DNA of 52,919 bases from Oryzicola mucosus (GCF_014534685.1 NZ_JACVVX010000013.1:1-52919); one strand, 5' to 3'. Counted from the first letter of the stretch, positions 8,195 to 17,141 are shown. The notes: generated from the letters alone by a model not told the origin. Numbers and translations are program-made.

Positions 8195-9802
8195 TCACTC
8201 CGCAGCCGTCGATACGGGTAGCCTCGCATCGAACACGGCATGCTCCTGTTCGTCCATCTGGTCTGTCAATCCGCGCTCCCAGGCCAGGTAGGCCCTGGCC
8301 GACTCGAGGCCGCCCGAATGTCGATCATGGACGAAGAAAAGAAAATCGATCATATCTTCGTCCTTGGGGGTGTCGGGCGTCTGTTCGAGTGCAAGCCCCG
8401 CAGCCGCCCAGTCGTCGCGCGTTCCGTCCAGTATCCGTATATCGGCGAATCCCGATGACGCCAGATCATGCGCTACGAGCGCAGCGCGCTGGCCGTCTCC
8501 GCAAACCACGATGGTCTGTGCGCGATTGGCCGTGATCTTCGTTAGGCGCGGACGTATCACCCATTGCGCGCCTACGATATGGGCGGTGCGATAGTCGCTT
8601 CCGGGGGAGGCATCGAGCAGCACAACGCCGTCGGTGCGCATCCGCGTGAATTGCCGAGCGGTCAGATGCGGCAGACCACTGAGTTTGCTCAACTCCAGAC
8701 GAGGCGCTTCCTGCGCTCCGGCTATCGTCGACACGTCGAGGTCGAGGACGTAGGCGTCGTGTCCCATGGCGCGCAGCCAGTAGCAAGTGATGACGGCGCG
8801 CGGGCCGAGATCACAGGTCAGCACGATCCGCGCGCGTCTCGTTGCTACCCAGTGGTCAGTCGCCTGGACCAGCTGCCCTCCGGGGGCATGCACTGCGTCC
8901 GGCACGTGCCCGGCACGGTATTCCGCTGCGGTTCGCACGTCGAAGATATAGAGGCTGCGGTCGAGCTCGGCCTTCCAGCGGTGCAGTGTGTCCATGCTGA
9001 TGCGGGGCACGCCATTGGCCTTGCCGAAATCGACGGCCCGCGCGCGCACGTGTTCCAACTGCTGCGCTGACAGCGGCTGGCTCTCTGACGGCATGCTGCC
9101 GTAATTCAGGCTCAGCCCGGACAACTGCCAGCCCTGCGTGCCGTTGCGTAGCGCAAAGACCGGGTTTCGGACTCCAAGATTGATCAAGGTTTGCGCACCG
9201 ATGATCGAGCGGGTACGGCCGGCGCAGTTGATCACGATCTTCGTCTTGTCGTCCCTGACGAAGGAATCTACGCGGTAGCCCAGTTCCGCATTGGGGCAAG
9301 AGAGGGCGGTTGGAATGTTCATCCGTGCATATTCCTCGGGCGGTCGGCCATCGAGGATGACCATGTTTTCCTCCCCCTTGATCATGGCATGCAACTCTTC
9401 AGCCGACACTGACGGCGTCTGCATCGCATTTTCCACGATTTCGCCGAATGCCTTGGAGGGCACGTTCACGCCCTTGAAGAGTTGGAAGCCGGCGGCGGTC
9501 CAGCCATCCGCTCCACCATCGAGAATGCGCACATTCTGGTAGCCAAGCGCTGCCAGATGCTCCACTGCACTGGAGGCGATGCCTTCCCCCGCCTGGTCGA
9601 AAACGACGACGCGCGAGCGAGTTGAGGGCACAAGGTCTCGCACTTGGTATTCAAGCGTGCTGAACGGACAATTCACCGAGAAGAACGGATGGCCTTCGCC
9701 ATATTGCCCATGTTCCCGAACATCGAGCAGCGCGATTTCGTCGCCGTCCGAAAGTGCCGTCTTCAGATCGGCCGAGCTGATGTAAGCGTGTGGTGAGGGC
9801 AT
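8195..9802 (-). CDS. Four-domain rhodanese-type sulfurtransferase
   Basis: A 535-residue cytoplasmic protein made of four tandem rhodanese domains, roughly residues 1-110, 130-235, 265-365 and 378-475, plus a C-terminal extension of about 60 residues. Rhodaneses move sulfane sulfur through a cysteine persulfide. The active-loop cysteine is present in domain 2 (Cys193, NCAGRTRS), domain 3 (Cys330, TCDLGPRA) and domain 4 (Cys434, VCGDGQRA). In domain 1 the position holds Asp69 in VVVFDQAG, so that domain is probably structural. AGGACC lies about ten bases upstream of the start. The gene overlaps the downstream PLP enzyme region and follows a cysteine-dioxygenase-like gene. This places it in handling of sulfur released from cysteine conjugates. 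Confidence 0.9.
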   Translation of the reverse strand: MPSPHAYISSADLKTALSDGDEIALLDVREHGQYGEGHPFFSVNCPFSTLEYQVRDLVPSTRSRVVVFDQAGEGIASSAVEHLAALGYQNVRILDGGADGWTAAGFQLFKGVNVPSKAFGEIVENAMQTPSVSAEELHAMIKGEENMVILDGRPPEEYARMNIPTALSCPNAELGYRVDSFVRDDKTKIVINCAGRTRSIIGAQTLINLGVRNPVFALRNGTQGWQLSGLSLNYGSMPSESQPLSAQQLEHVRARAVDFGKANGVPRISMDTLHRWKAELDRSLYIFDVRTAAEYRAGHVPDAVHAPGGQLVQATDHWVATRRARIVLTCDLGPRAVITCYWLRAMGHDAYVLDLDVSTIAGAQEAPRLELSKLSGLPHLTARQFTRMRTDGVVLLDASPGSDYRTAHIVGAQWVIRPRLTKITANRAQTIVVCGDGQRAALVAHDLASSGFADIRILDGTRDDWAAAGLALEQTPDTPKDEDMIDFLFFVHDRHSGGLESARAYLAWERGLTDQMDEQEHAVFDARLPVSTAAE

Positions 9803-9886
9803 AAAAAGTCGGTCCTCGTCGCCCAGCCCGGCTAGGCGTGGGACGGCATGAAGTTCTGTCTGTCGTTTGCTTGAGCTGTTGGCCCG

Positions 9887-10495
9887 TCAGCGACGGGTCG
9901 TCACACCGACGGTCATGAGCCTGCAGGTGCCGGCATCCGGATCGTAGACGGTCCGGTTCGAAAGTGTTTCGAGTGGCCGGCCATACATATGCAGGTGGCG
10001 AATGATGGCGTCGCCCCTGATTTCCACCGAGTGAATGTCATCGGGCATGAGCGCGATGGAACGGGTTTCGGCCGAGCCGAGGGCAACCACGTCGCGCTTT
10101 TGCAACTGGGCCTTGCCGGCGACGGAGCCGTCGTCGAGACGATCCCAGACACCGTTATGCTCAATGCCTTCCACGCCCGCGACACAAGCCCAGGTCGTGT
10201 GATCGTGGGGCGGTATCTTCTTTCCCGGCCGCATGACGTTCAGATAGAGAGTGAGGCCCTCTGGATCGTCCTGCGCGATCATGTACCGTGCCTGCATCTC
10301 GCCGTCCTGGGGGGCGGGGTAGTCCTGTTCGGTCCAGAGCGTGGTGTCGGAGGCCAGCTTGTCGAGCGCCGCGCGAGCGATGTCCAGCGTCTCCCGCGTG
10401 ACACCGCCGGCGAGCGCGCTGCGGGTCGCGGACAATGCCGTCTGGACCGCGGCATCCCGCGCGCCGGCCTGTGTCTTGGGTGGAGATGAGGACAT
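9887..10495 (-). CDS. Cysteine dioxygenase-like thiol dioxygenase (cupin)
   Basis: A 202-residue cupin resembling bacterial cysteine or 3-mercaptopropionate dioxygenases, which use Fe(II) to oxidise a thiol to a sulfinate. The iron ligands are His97 and His99 in PPHDHTTWACVAG and His155 in DDIHSVE. Length matches the family. The ATG at 10495 is chosen because AGGAG lies five bases upstream; the GTG two codons earlier falls too close to that site. It lies 84 bases upstream of the rhodanese gene on the same strand and is followed by C-S lyase and deacylase genes. Sulfinate breakdown yields sulfite, consistent with the exporter gene immediately upstream. Which thiol is used cannot be told from sequence alone. 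Confidence 0.85.
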   Translation of the reverse strand: MSSSPPKTQAGARDAAVQTALSATRSALAGGVTRETLDIARAALDKLASDTTLWTEQDYPAPQDGEMQARYMIAQDDPEGLTLYLNVMRPGKKIPPHDHTTWACVAGVEGIEHNGVWDRLDDGSVAGKAQLQKRDVVALGSAETRSIALMPDDIHSVEIRGDAIIRHLHMYGRPLETLSNRTVYDPDAGTCRLMTVGVTTRR

Positions 10496-10632
10496 ATACA
10501 CTCCTGTCGGGTTTATGTTTCGGCGTGAGCCTAGCTGTTCGTCGCGCGGGAATTCAAATTCATAATTTTCGCGCGTTGCTTAAACATCACTTATGTATGA
10601 GCCTGAGCGCGAAACGCTCGGACAGGTGCCGG

Positions 10633-11643
10633 TCAGATCGCGCCCAGCGCGGCATAAGCCAGCCCGGAGATGAATATCGAGCCGATGGCGCCGAGTGCCA
10701 GGGCGCGCCAACCCAAGGCCCCCAGCTTGCGCGTGTCAGTCTCCAGCCCCATGGCGGCGAGGGAGATGGTCAGCAGCAGCGTCGTGACGGTGACTATCAC
10801 GTCCTTGGTCGCACCCGTTACCGGCCACACCGAATTCATGGCGACCACTGCCAGGAAGCCAAACACGAACCATGGCATCGGTGGCGCGCCTGTGCCTGCG
10901 GCATGGCCGCGCCGTCGGGCCAAGGCGGCTAGGACAAGGATAAGAGGAGCGAGCAGGACGACGCGGCTGAGCTTGGCGACGGTGCCTGATTGGGTAGCCT
11001 CAAGCCCGCCCTGAAAGGTGGCTGCCGTGACCTGTGCGACTTCGTGTATCGAGGCGCCGGCCCACCAGCCGAAGGTAGTGCCCTCGATGCCGAGCAACGG
11101 AGCCAGCAGCGGCAGGGCGAGCATGGCTATCGAACCGAATACCGTGACGCAAGCAATGGCATAGGCGATGTCTTCGTCGGATCCGCGTGTTACCGTATTC
11201 GTCGCGATAACTGCCGATGCGCCGCACACCGCCGTGCCGGCCGCGATCAGCTCCGCCAAGGCCGGCGCTACCCCGAGAAGGCGGCCGATCCATTTGATGA
11301 AGACGAAGGTCACGACCAGAATGCCGGCCGCTGCCGCAAAGCCTACAAGGCCCATATCCACAATCTGGGTGTAGGTGAGCTGGAAGCCAAGCAGCATGAT
11401 GGAAAGGCGCAGGATGCGCCGGAGCGAGAACTTGATGCCCAGCGTGGCCGCAGGGCCGACACCGACCAGGTTGCGCACCGCCATGCCGAGCACCATGGCC
11501 AGCATCAGTGGGCTGAGGGCAGACAACCCACTGGTGCGCTGGATGATCACCGCCAGGGCCGCAAGCCCGCTCGTCAAAGCCAGTCCGGGCAGGATGATGC
11601 GGAATGCCGTTACGCCATTCGTCGCCTCGGCAGGGTGGGTCAT
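10633..11643 (-). CDS. yeiH: YeiH-family putative sulfate/sulfite exporter
   Basis: A 336-residue integral membrane protein of the YeiH (PSE, putative sulfate exporter) family, with about ten hydrophobic segments and the family's conserved AAGTAVCGASA and WAGASIHEVAQV stretches. Relatives are linked to sulfite or sulfate export during organosulfur catabolism. It is transcribed divergently from a YeiE-like LysR gene across about 100 bases, the arrangement known for yeiE-yeiH in enterobacteria. A weak AGGA site lies about nine bases before the start. Together with the dioxygenase and rhodanese downstream, the likely task is to remove sulfite made from cysteine sulfur. The exported ion is inferred from family and context. 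Confidence 0.88.
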   Translation of the reverse strand: MTHPAEATNGVTAFRIILPGLALTSGLAALAVIIQRTSGLSALSPLMLAMVLGMAVRNLVGVGPAATLGIKFSLRRILRLSIMLLGFQLTYTQIVDMGLVGFAAAAGILVVTFVFIKWIGRLLGVAPALAELIAAGTAVCGASAVIATNTVTRGSDEDIAYAIACVTVFGSIAMLALPLLAPLLGIEGTTFGWWAGASIHEVAQVTAATFQGGLEATQSGTVAKLSRVVLLAPLILVLAALARRRGHAAGTGAPPMPWFVFGFLAVVAMNSVWPVTGATKDVIVTVTTLLLTISLAAMGLETDTRKLGALGWRALALGAIGSIFISGLAYAALGAI

Positions 11644-11695
11644 GCAATCCGTCCTAACGCGTGTTTACGCGCTAGATGGACCTGCATAATCAATC

Positions 11696-11734
11696 ATTCT
11701 ATCATATTGTTTCGAATATAATGATCGATAGAAT
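11696..11734. promoter_or_regulatory. Extended dyad in the yeiH / yeiE-like divergent promoter
   Basis: ATTCTATC at 11696-11703 is the exact reverse complement of GATAGAAT at 11727-11734. Between them lie further near-inverted segments (ATATT and AATAT) and the half-site TTGTTTCG at 11707-11714. The region is strikingly AT-rich against its surroundings. It lies directly upstream of the LysR start at 11745 and about 60 bases from the yeiH start. It is probably the self-regulatory operator of the LysR protein and the yeiH promoter. Confidence 0.55.
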
Positions 11735-11744
11735 CGATAAGACG

Positions 11745-12656
11745 ATGACCCTTGAACAGCTTCGTATCTTTCTTGCGGTGGCCGACGGGCAGCACATGAC
11801 CCATGCCGCCACCAAGCTGGGGCTGTCCCAGTCCGCGGTCAGCGCAGCCATCTCGGCCCTCGAGACACGCCACGATGTCAGGCTATTCGACCGCATCGGG
11901 CGGCGCGTCAGTCTGACAGAGAATGGGCGAATTTTCTTGCGTGAAGCCCGCTCGCTGCTCAGTCATGCCGAGAGCGCCAGTCTGGTCCTGGACGACCTGT
12001 CCTCGAAGCTGCGCGGCAGGTTGCGGGTTCACGCCAGCCAGACCATTGCCAGCTATTGGCTGCCGACACGACTTGTGGCGCTGCATGACCTTTATCCCGA
12101 AATCGCGGTCATGATGACGGTCGGCAATACTGCCAGCGTGGCCGAAGCCGTTCACGAGGGACGCGCGGATCTTGGTCTCGTGGAAGGCGACATCACCCAG
12201 GGCAATCTCCGGCGCCAGGTAATCGCGCGCGACAGGCTGGTGCTGGTAATGGCGTCGGGCCACCCGCTGGCCAGCGAACATTCCGTTCCGCCCGAGGCAT
12301 TTGCTGACTGGGGCTGGGTGCTGAGGGAGCAGGGGTCGGGCACCCGTTCCGAGTTCGAGGGCCTGCTCACGAAGAGTGGTGTGAAACTGTCCGACCTTAC
12401 GATTGCTCTCGAGCTTCCCTCGAACGAGGCCGTGCTGGCTGCCGTGGCGGCCGGCCGCTTCCTCAGCGTGCTGTCGGAGCGCGCCGTCGCGGCGATGGCG
12501 ACGGCAGACTGGGTCCGCACATTCCCCCTCGCGCATGCCGAGCGCTCCTTCGCCGTCCTGATGCATCCCGATCGCCATATGACGCGTGCTAAGCAGATGC
12601 TGCTCGGGCTGCTGCCCGAGGGAGAAGGGACTGTGCCGATCCCGGCCATTCGCTGA
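11745..12656 (+). CDS. LysR-family regulator, YeiE/CysB-like
   Basis: A 303-residue LysR regulator with an N-terminal winged helix-turn-helix (residues 1-60, including H.T.AA..LGLSQSAVS) and a full effector-binding domain. The C-terminal region carries the WVLREQGSGTR segment typical of YeiE-like proteins, which respond to sulfite. The start at 11745 gives the standard LysR N-terminus (MTLEQLRIFL). Earlier ATGs at 11721 and 11676 would add a non-homologous leader lying in the operator. It is divergent from yeiH and upstream of the sulfoxide reductase gene. A motif partly shared by its own promoter and those at 12693 and 15244 suggests it controls the whole sulfur island. That is inference. 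Confidence 0.88.
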   Translation: MTLEQLRIFLAVADGQHMTHAATKLGLSQSAVSAAISALETRHDVRLFDRIGRRVSLTENGRIFLREARSLLSHAESASLVLDDLSSKLRGRLRVHASQTIASYWLPTRLVALHDLYPEIAVMMTVGNTASVAEAVHEGRADLGLVEGDITQGNLRRQVIARDRLVLVMASGHPLASEHSVPPEAFADWGWVLREQGSGTRSEFEGLLTKSGVKLSDLTIALELPSNEAVLAAVAAGRFLSVLSERAVAAMATADWVRTFPLAHAERSFAVLMHPDRHMTRAKQMLLGLLPEGEGTVPIPAIR

Positions 12657-12692
12657 GGTGCGTATTAGAGCCGCTTCACTATTGTGCCAGAT

Positions 12693-12708
12693 AAATCGAA
12701 TTGTTTCG
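12693..12708 (+). promoter_or_regulatory. Shared 16-base motif upstream of the sulfoxide reductase gene
   Basis: AAATCGAATTGTTTCG lies 90 bases upstream of the start at 12798. It differs at only one position from AAATCGATTTGTTTCG at 15244-15259, upstream of the binding-protein gene. Its second half TTGTTTCG also occurs in the yeiE-like promoter at 11707. It may be a LysR-type binding site linking these genes. Confidence 0.45.
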
Positions 12709-12797
12709 CCTGGGAGCGCGCACTAGCTCTTGGTTGAACGGCTAGCTCAGGAGTGCTGGTGCTTCTGCAGACCGCCGGTGACAGAGAGGAGCGGCAC

Positions 12798-15110
12798 ATG
12801 GGCAAGCGGATATCTCAAGGCGTTCCTCATAGTTCGCACTGGGGCGCGTTCTCCGTCCAATCTCATGGCGACGAGCTGGAGGTGACGCCACATCCCTGCG
12901 ACCCCATGCCATCGCCTATCCTTCCCAATCTCAATGATGCCGCATCACCTGACTGTCGCATCGGCCAGCCGATGATTCGCAGGGGATGGCTCGATAACGG
13001 ACCGGGGCCCGACACCAGCAGGGGCAAAGATGCTTTCGTCCCGGTCAGCTGGGAGCGCGCCTACGACCATCTTGCCAATGAACTGCAACGGATTGTCGAC
13101 CGATATAGCAACGAAGCGGTGTTCGGCGGGTCCTACGGATGGTCCAGCGCTGGCCGGTTCCACCACGCGCAAAGCCAGATTCACCGGTTCCTCAATACGA
13201 CACTGGGTGGCTATTGCCGCTCCGTCGGGAATTACAGTGCCGGCGCGGCACAGGTTATCGCGCCGCATGTGTTCGGAACGCTTGAGGAAACCAACCGGAA
13301 GTCGCCGATCTGGGGACCGATGCTATCCAATACAGAGCTGGTTGTCTCTTTCGGTGGCATGGCGCTGAAGAACAGTTCGGTCAGTGGGGGTGGTAACTCC
13401 AACCACAATGTCGCCGGCGTGTTCGACCGGTTGCAGGATAGGGGTGTACGGTTCGTGCTCTTCAGCCCGCTCAGGGCCGACCTACCCGAATGGATCCGCG
13501 CCGAATGGCATGCCATCAGGCCCGCTACGGATACCGCTGTCATGCTGGCGCTCGCCCATGTGCTCATAGTGGAAGATCTCCTCGATCGGGCCTTCCTGGC
13601 AAAGCACTGCGTGGGCTTCGACCGGTTCGAGGCCTACATTCGGGGTCAGTCGGACGGTATCGCAAAGACACCCGGCTGGGCCGAGCTGATCGCACAGCTT
13701 CCCGCGGCTGACATCATCGACCTGGCGCGCGACATGGCGGCGCGACGGACCCTGATCACGGTCAGCCAATCCGTGCAGCGGGCAGAACATGGCGAGCAGC
13801 CGGTCTGGGCAGCGATTACGCTCGCAGCGATGCTAGGACAGATCGGCCTGCCGGGTGGCGGTTTTTCATATGGGTTGGGGTCGATCGGCAACGTCGGCAA
13901 GCCACCCGTGGCGGTGCCGCTGCCTACTCTGTCCCAGGGCAAGAACGGGGCCAGGGGTTTCATTCCGGTGGCGCGGATCTCCGACATGTTGCTGCATCCG
14001 GGAAAACCCTTCTCGTTCAACGGGCAGAAACTGGTCTATCCAGATGTCAAGCTCGTCTATTGGGCCGGTGGAAACCCCTTCCATCACCAGCAGGACCTGA
14101 CCCGCCTCGCGGAGGCCTTCTCGCGGCCGGACACCATCGTGGTGCACGAACCCTATTGGACATCCAGCGCGCGCCATGCCGACATCGTCCTGCCAGCGAC
14201 GATCACCATGGAGCGCGATGATATCGGGGCTGCCGGCAACGACCCGAAAATGATCACCATGCGGAAGGCCATCGAGCCATTCCAGCAAACCAAAGACGAG
14301 TACGAGATATTCTCCGAACTGGCGCAAAGGCTGGATCGTCATCAGGAATTCACCGAGGGCCGAACGGCGCGTGAGTGGATGGCGTTTATCTACGAAACGA
14401 CGCGGGTGGCTCTTGCCGAACGTGATTTGCCGGCGCCAGACTTCGACGAGTTCTGGGCGGCGGGAGAACTCGAAGTCCCCACCACCGACCGGCTCAGTAT
14501 CCTCGAAAAATTCCGTCAGGACCCCCAGGGGGCGCCGCTTCCGACGCCCAGTGGCAAGATCGAGATCTTTTCCGAGGTCATAGCCGGCTTCGGATACGAC
14601 GATTGCGCGGGCCATCCCGCCTGGTTCGAACCGGAAGAATGGCTTGGCGGCGAGATAGTCGAGCGCTTTCCCATCCAACTGGTCGCCAATCAACCGGCGT
14701 TCCGGCTGCATAGCCAGCTCGATTTCGGGCGCGCCAGCCTCGGCTCCAAGATCGCCGGGCGCGAACCGCTGACCATCCATCCCGACACGGCAAAGGCTCG
14801 TGGGATAGTCCAGGGTTCCATCGTGCGTGTTTTCAATGACCGGGGATCGTTCCTGGCCGGGGCCAATATCTCCGACGCGATTCGGCGGGACGTCATCCAG
14901 ATTGCCACCGGCGCTTGGTACGATCCCCAGGACATAGTGCCTTTCGGCACAGTGTGCGTGCATGGCAATCCCAATACCGTCACCCGCGATCGTGGAACGT
15001 CGAGCCTTGCACAAGGGTCGACGGGCCAACTGTCCATGGTCGATGTAGAACTGTTCCATGGGCCGTTGCCCGAACTACGCTGCCACAAGCCCCCGCGCCT
15101 CGACGCCTAG
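12798..15110 (+). CDS. Molybdopterin-dependent sulfoxide/N-oxide reductase, BisC-like
   Basis: A 770-residue molybdopterin oxidoreductase of the DMSO reductase family, which reduces S-oxides or N-oxides using a bis-MGD molybdenum centre. The likely molybdenum ligand is Ser112 in GGSYGWSS, as in BisC and DorA/TorA. The N-terminus MGKRISQG...SSHWGAF matches BisC-type enzymes and carries no Tat signal and no [4Fe-4S] cysteine motif, so it is probably cytoplasmic. The start at 12798 has GAGAGGAG about eight bases upstream. A frame 15 codons longer is rejected. Neighbours are a sulfite-type LysR regulator and a peptide ABC importer. A role in reducing a sulfoxide of cysteine, methionine or a thioether conjugate is therefore plausible. 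Biotin sulfoxide is the alternative. Confidence 0.9.
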   Translation: MGKRISQGVPHSSHWGAFSVQSHGDELEVTPHPCDPMPSPILPNLNDAASPDCRIGQPMIRRGWLDNGPGPDTSRGKDAFVPVSWERAYDHLANELQRIVDRYSNEAVFGGSYGWSSAGRFHHAQSQIHRFLNTTLGGYCRSVGNYSAGAAQVIAPHVFGTLEETNRKSPIWGPMLSNTELVVSFGGMALKNSSVSGGGNSNHNVAGVFDRLQDRGVRFVLFSPLRADLPEWIRAEWHAIRPATDTAVMLALAHVLIVEDLLDRAFLAKHCVGFDRFEAYIRGQSDGIAKTPGWAELIAQLPAADIIDLARDMAARRTLITVSQSVQRAEHGEQPVWAAITLAAMLGQIGLPGGGFSYGLGSIGNVGKPPVAVPLPTLSQGKNGARGFIPVARISDMLLHPGKPFSFNGQKLVYPDVKLVYWAGGNPFHHQQDLTRLAEAFSRPDTIVVHEPYWTSSARHADIVLPATITMERDDIGAAGNDPKMITMRKAIEPFQQTKDEYEIFSELAQRLDRHQEFTEGRTAREWMAFIYETTRVALAERDLPAPDFDEFWAAGELEVPTTDRLSILEKFRQDPQGAPLPTPSGKIEIFSEVIAGFGYDDCAGHPAWFEPEEWLGGEIVERFPIQLVANQPAFRLHSQLDFGRASLGSKIAGREPLTIHPDTAKARGIVQGSIVRVFNDRGSFLAGANISDAIRRDVIQIATGAWYDPQDIVPFGTVCVHGNPNTVTRDRGTSSLAQGSTGQLSMVDVELFHGPLPELRCHKPPRLDA

Positions 15111-15243
15111 CCACCGCGTGCGCATGTCGGACCCACTGAAGGGCCGGCCAGCCAATATCCATTCATCCACTCAGCCACTGGACGGATCGAGCATGAACCG
15201 GCAAACACCAAAACATTAGATACCCTTATAGGTGACTGGCGGA

Positions 15244-15259
15244 AAATCGATTTGTTTCG
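15244..15259 (+). promoter_or_regulatory. Second copy of the shared 16-base motif, upstream of the ABC operon
   Basis: AAATCGATTTGTTTCG lies 152 bases upstream of the binding-protein start at 15411 and matches the copy at 12693 at 15 of 16 positions. The 300-base gap 15111-15410 otherwise holds no gene. It contains this motif, an A-rich patch before it, and the AGGAG ribosome binding site of the next gene. It probably carries the promoter of the ABC transporter operon. Confidence 0.45.
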
Positions 15260-15410
15260 TCATTACCACCATGCTTGCATGACACCATCGGAGCTGAGCC
15301 TTCGGCCCGGACCGTCCGACCCATCAGCGTTGTCAATGCAATCCTTGGAGTGAGCATGACGAGTTGGGTGGCGCAGGGATATTGCCGAAGGCATCAAGAC
15401 AGGAGTTAGC

Positions 15411-17018
15411 ATGTTCAAAAAAAGCAGAATAATTAGCGTTTTGCGTTGGACCATTCTTGGAGGTCTGTGGGTGGCGCCTGCGGCCGCGCAGGCCGAAGCG
15501 GCGCCGCAACGTGGCGGCACGGCCATTATCGGCCTTGCGGCGGAACCCAAGGGCTTCAACTCTGCCCTGACTAGTTCCACTCCCGACACCGTCGCCGGCT
15601 GCATGGTCTATGAGGGGCTTCTGACGATCGACACTGGAAATGGCAAAGACGAGATTTCGCCTCTGCTGGCAGAGTCGTGGGACGTTTCGGACGATGGACT
15701 GACCTATACTTTCCACCTGCGCAACGCGAACTGGCATGATGGACAGCCGTTCACATCCGAAGACGTGCGTTACACGCTCGAGGAGGTCGCTGCGAAATTC
15801 AGCCCTATGTTCTCGGCGCAGGTAGGCACGAATCTGGTGAAAGTCGAAACGCCGGATAAGCGCACGGCCATCATCCAGCTCAAGCAGCCCTACCCAACCT
15901 TGCTGCGCACCTTGAACTGCACCTATTCTACGCCGATCCTGCCGGCCCATATCTTCAAGAACACGGATGTGGCCACAAATCCAGCCACAACGTCTCAGCC
16001 GATCGGCACCGGCCCATTCAAGTTCGAGTCCTGGCAGCGCGGCAGTCATATCAATCTGGTTCGCAATGACGACTATTGGGAAGACGGCAAGCCATATCTG
16101 GACGGCCTGATCATCAGGGCCATCCCGAACGCCGCCTCGCGCATCCAGGCCCTTATGGCCGGCGAGATCGACTTTATTCCAATGGTCCATTTCCCGCTGA
16201 ACGACGCGCGAATGGTGGAGAGCACCCCCGATCTACAAATCGTCCGGTCCGGCTTTGCGCCCGGGATGACATACGCCGCGTTCAACCTGAAGCGGGCGCC
16301 GTTCAACGATGCGCGCGTGCGCAACGCATTGCTTATGGCGACGAACCGGCAATTCATCCACGATACCGCCTTTTCCGGTTTGGGCGACCTGGGTCGTGCG
16401 CCATGGCCATCGGGAATCGAGTGGGCCGCCAATCGGGAGGTGAACTACGACGTCTCCAACCCCTATGACCCTGAGCGCGCTGCGGCGCTTCTAGACGAAG
16501 CGGGCCTGTTGGCCGGTGCCGATGGCACGCGCTTCAGCTTGAATATTATCTATGACAGCGCCATTGCAGAACGTAACCAGGTTGCCAACGCTTTGAAGGC
16601 AAACTGGGGCGCTGTCGGTGTCAACGTCACCCTGCAGCCGCTCGAGATTGCAGTGGTGATGCCCCGTGTCTTTAAGGAGCACGACTTCGATATCTATCTG
16701 AACGACAACAATTCCTATGGCGATCCTGCAATCGGTGTTGGACGAGTTTTCGTGACCGAGTCGATCGGCCGAATTTCGGGCAATGCCGCCCAATATTCCA
16801 ACCCGGAAGTCGATGCCCTGTTCGCCGCCGGCGCGAAGGAAATCGATCCAGACAAGCGCGCGGAAATCTATCAGTCCATCCAACCGATCCTTGTCCGCGA
16901 CATGCCGGTGATGATGCTGCATGAACTCAGCGGTTTCGACGGCGCTGCCAAGAGGCTGCATGGGCTTTGGGGCTGGATCGGTAACGGCCGCTGGGCCCAT
17001 GCCTGGCTGGAGCAGTAG
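15411..17018 (+). CDS. ABC transporter peptide-binding protein, SBP family 5 (DppA-like)
   Basis: A 535-residue periplasmic binding protein with a signal peptide over about residues 1-30 (KKSR followed by a hydrophobic stretch ending APAAAQA). AGGAG lies six bases before the ATG. The mature chain starts GGTAIIGLAAEP and has the family's W.DG.PFT..DV hallmark. It begins an operon with two permeases, two ATPases and a VOC protein. It is clearly paralogous to the product of 1695-3287, with long identical stretches such as HELSGFDG and NAASRIQAL. The two probably bind related peptide-like ligands. Known relatives carry di- or oligopeptides, glutathione or nickel. The surrounding sulfur genes favour a cysteine-containing peptide or conjugate, but this is inference. 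Confidence 0.94.
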   Translation: MFKKSRIISVLRWTILGGLWVAPAAAQAEAAPQRGGTAIIGLAAEPKGFNSALTSSTPDTVAGCMVYEGLLTIDTGNGKDEISPLLAESWDVSDDGLTYTFHLRNANWHDGQPFTSEDVRYTLEEVAAKFSPMFSAQVGTNLVKVETPDKRTAIIQLKQPYPTLLRTLNCTYSTPILPAHIFKNTDVATNPATTSQPIGTGPFKFESWQRGSHINLVRNDDYWEDGKPYLDGLIIRAIPNAASRIQALMAGEIDFIPMVHFPLNDARMVESTPDLQIVRSGFAPGMTYAAFNLKRAPFNDARVRNALLMATNRQFIHDTAFSGLGDLGRAPWPSGIEWAANREVNYDVSNPYDPERAAALLDEAGLLAGADGTRFSLNIIYDSAIAERNQVANALKANWGAVGVNVTLQPLEIAVVMPRVFKEHDFDIYLNDNNSYGDPAIGVGRVFVTESIGRISGNAAQYSNPEVDALFAAGAKEIDPDKRAEIYQSIQPILVRDMPVMMLHELSGFDGAAKRLHGLWGWIGNGRWAHAWLEQ

Positions 17019-17141
17019 CTGGCTGGCCCGCCCCTGCTCGATCATCACAAGCGACGCGCCGCGATGAGTGCCGACGCGTCGAACTAAGCTGCCTCTGCCG
17101 CCCTCGTGATGCTGCAGAATCACACATCAAAAGGTCCACCC

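Noticed and set aside
13866-15059. 397-codon open frame antisense to the sulfoxide reductase gene
   Set aside because: High G+C third positions produce long antisense frames; the sense product has a full recognisable domain set and the antisense product has none.
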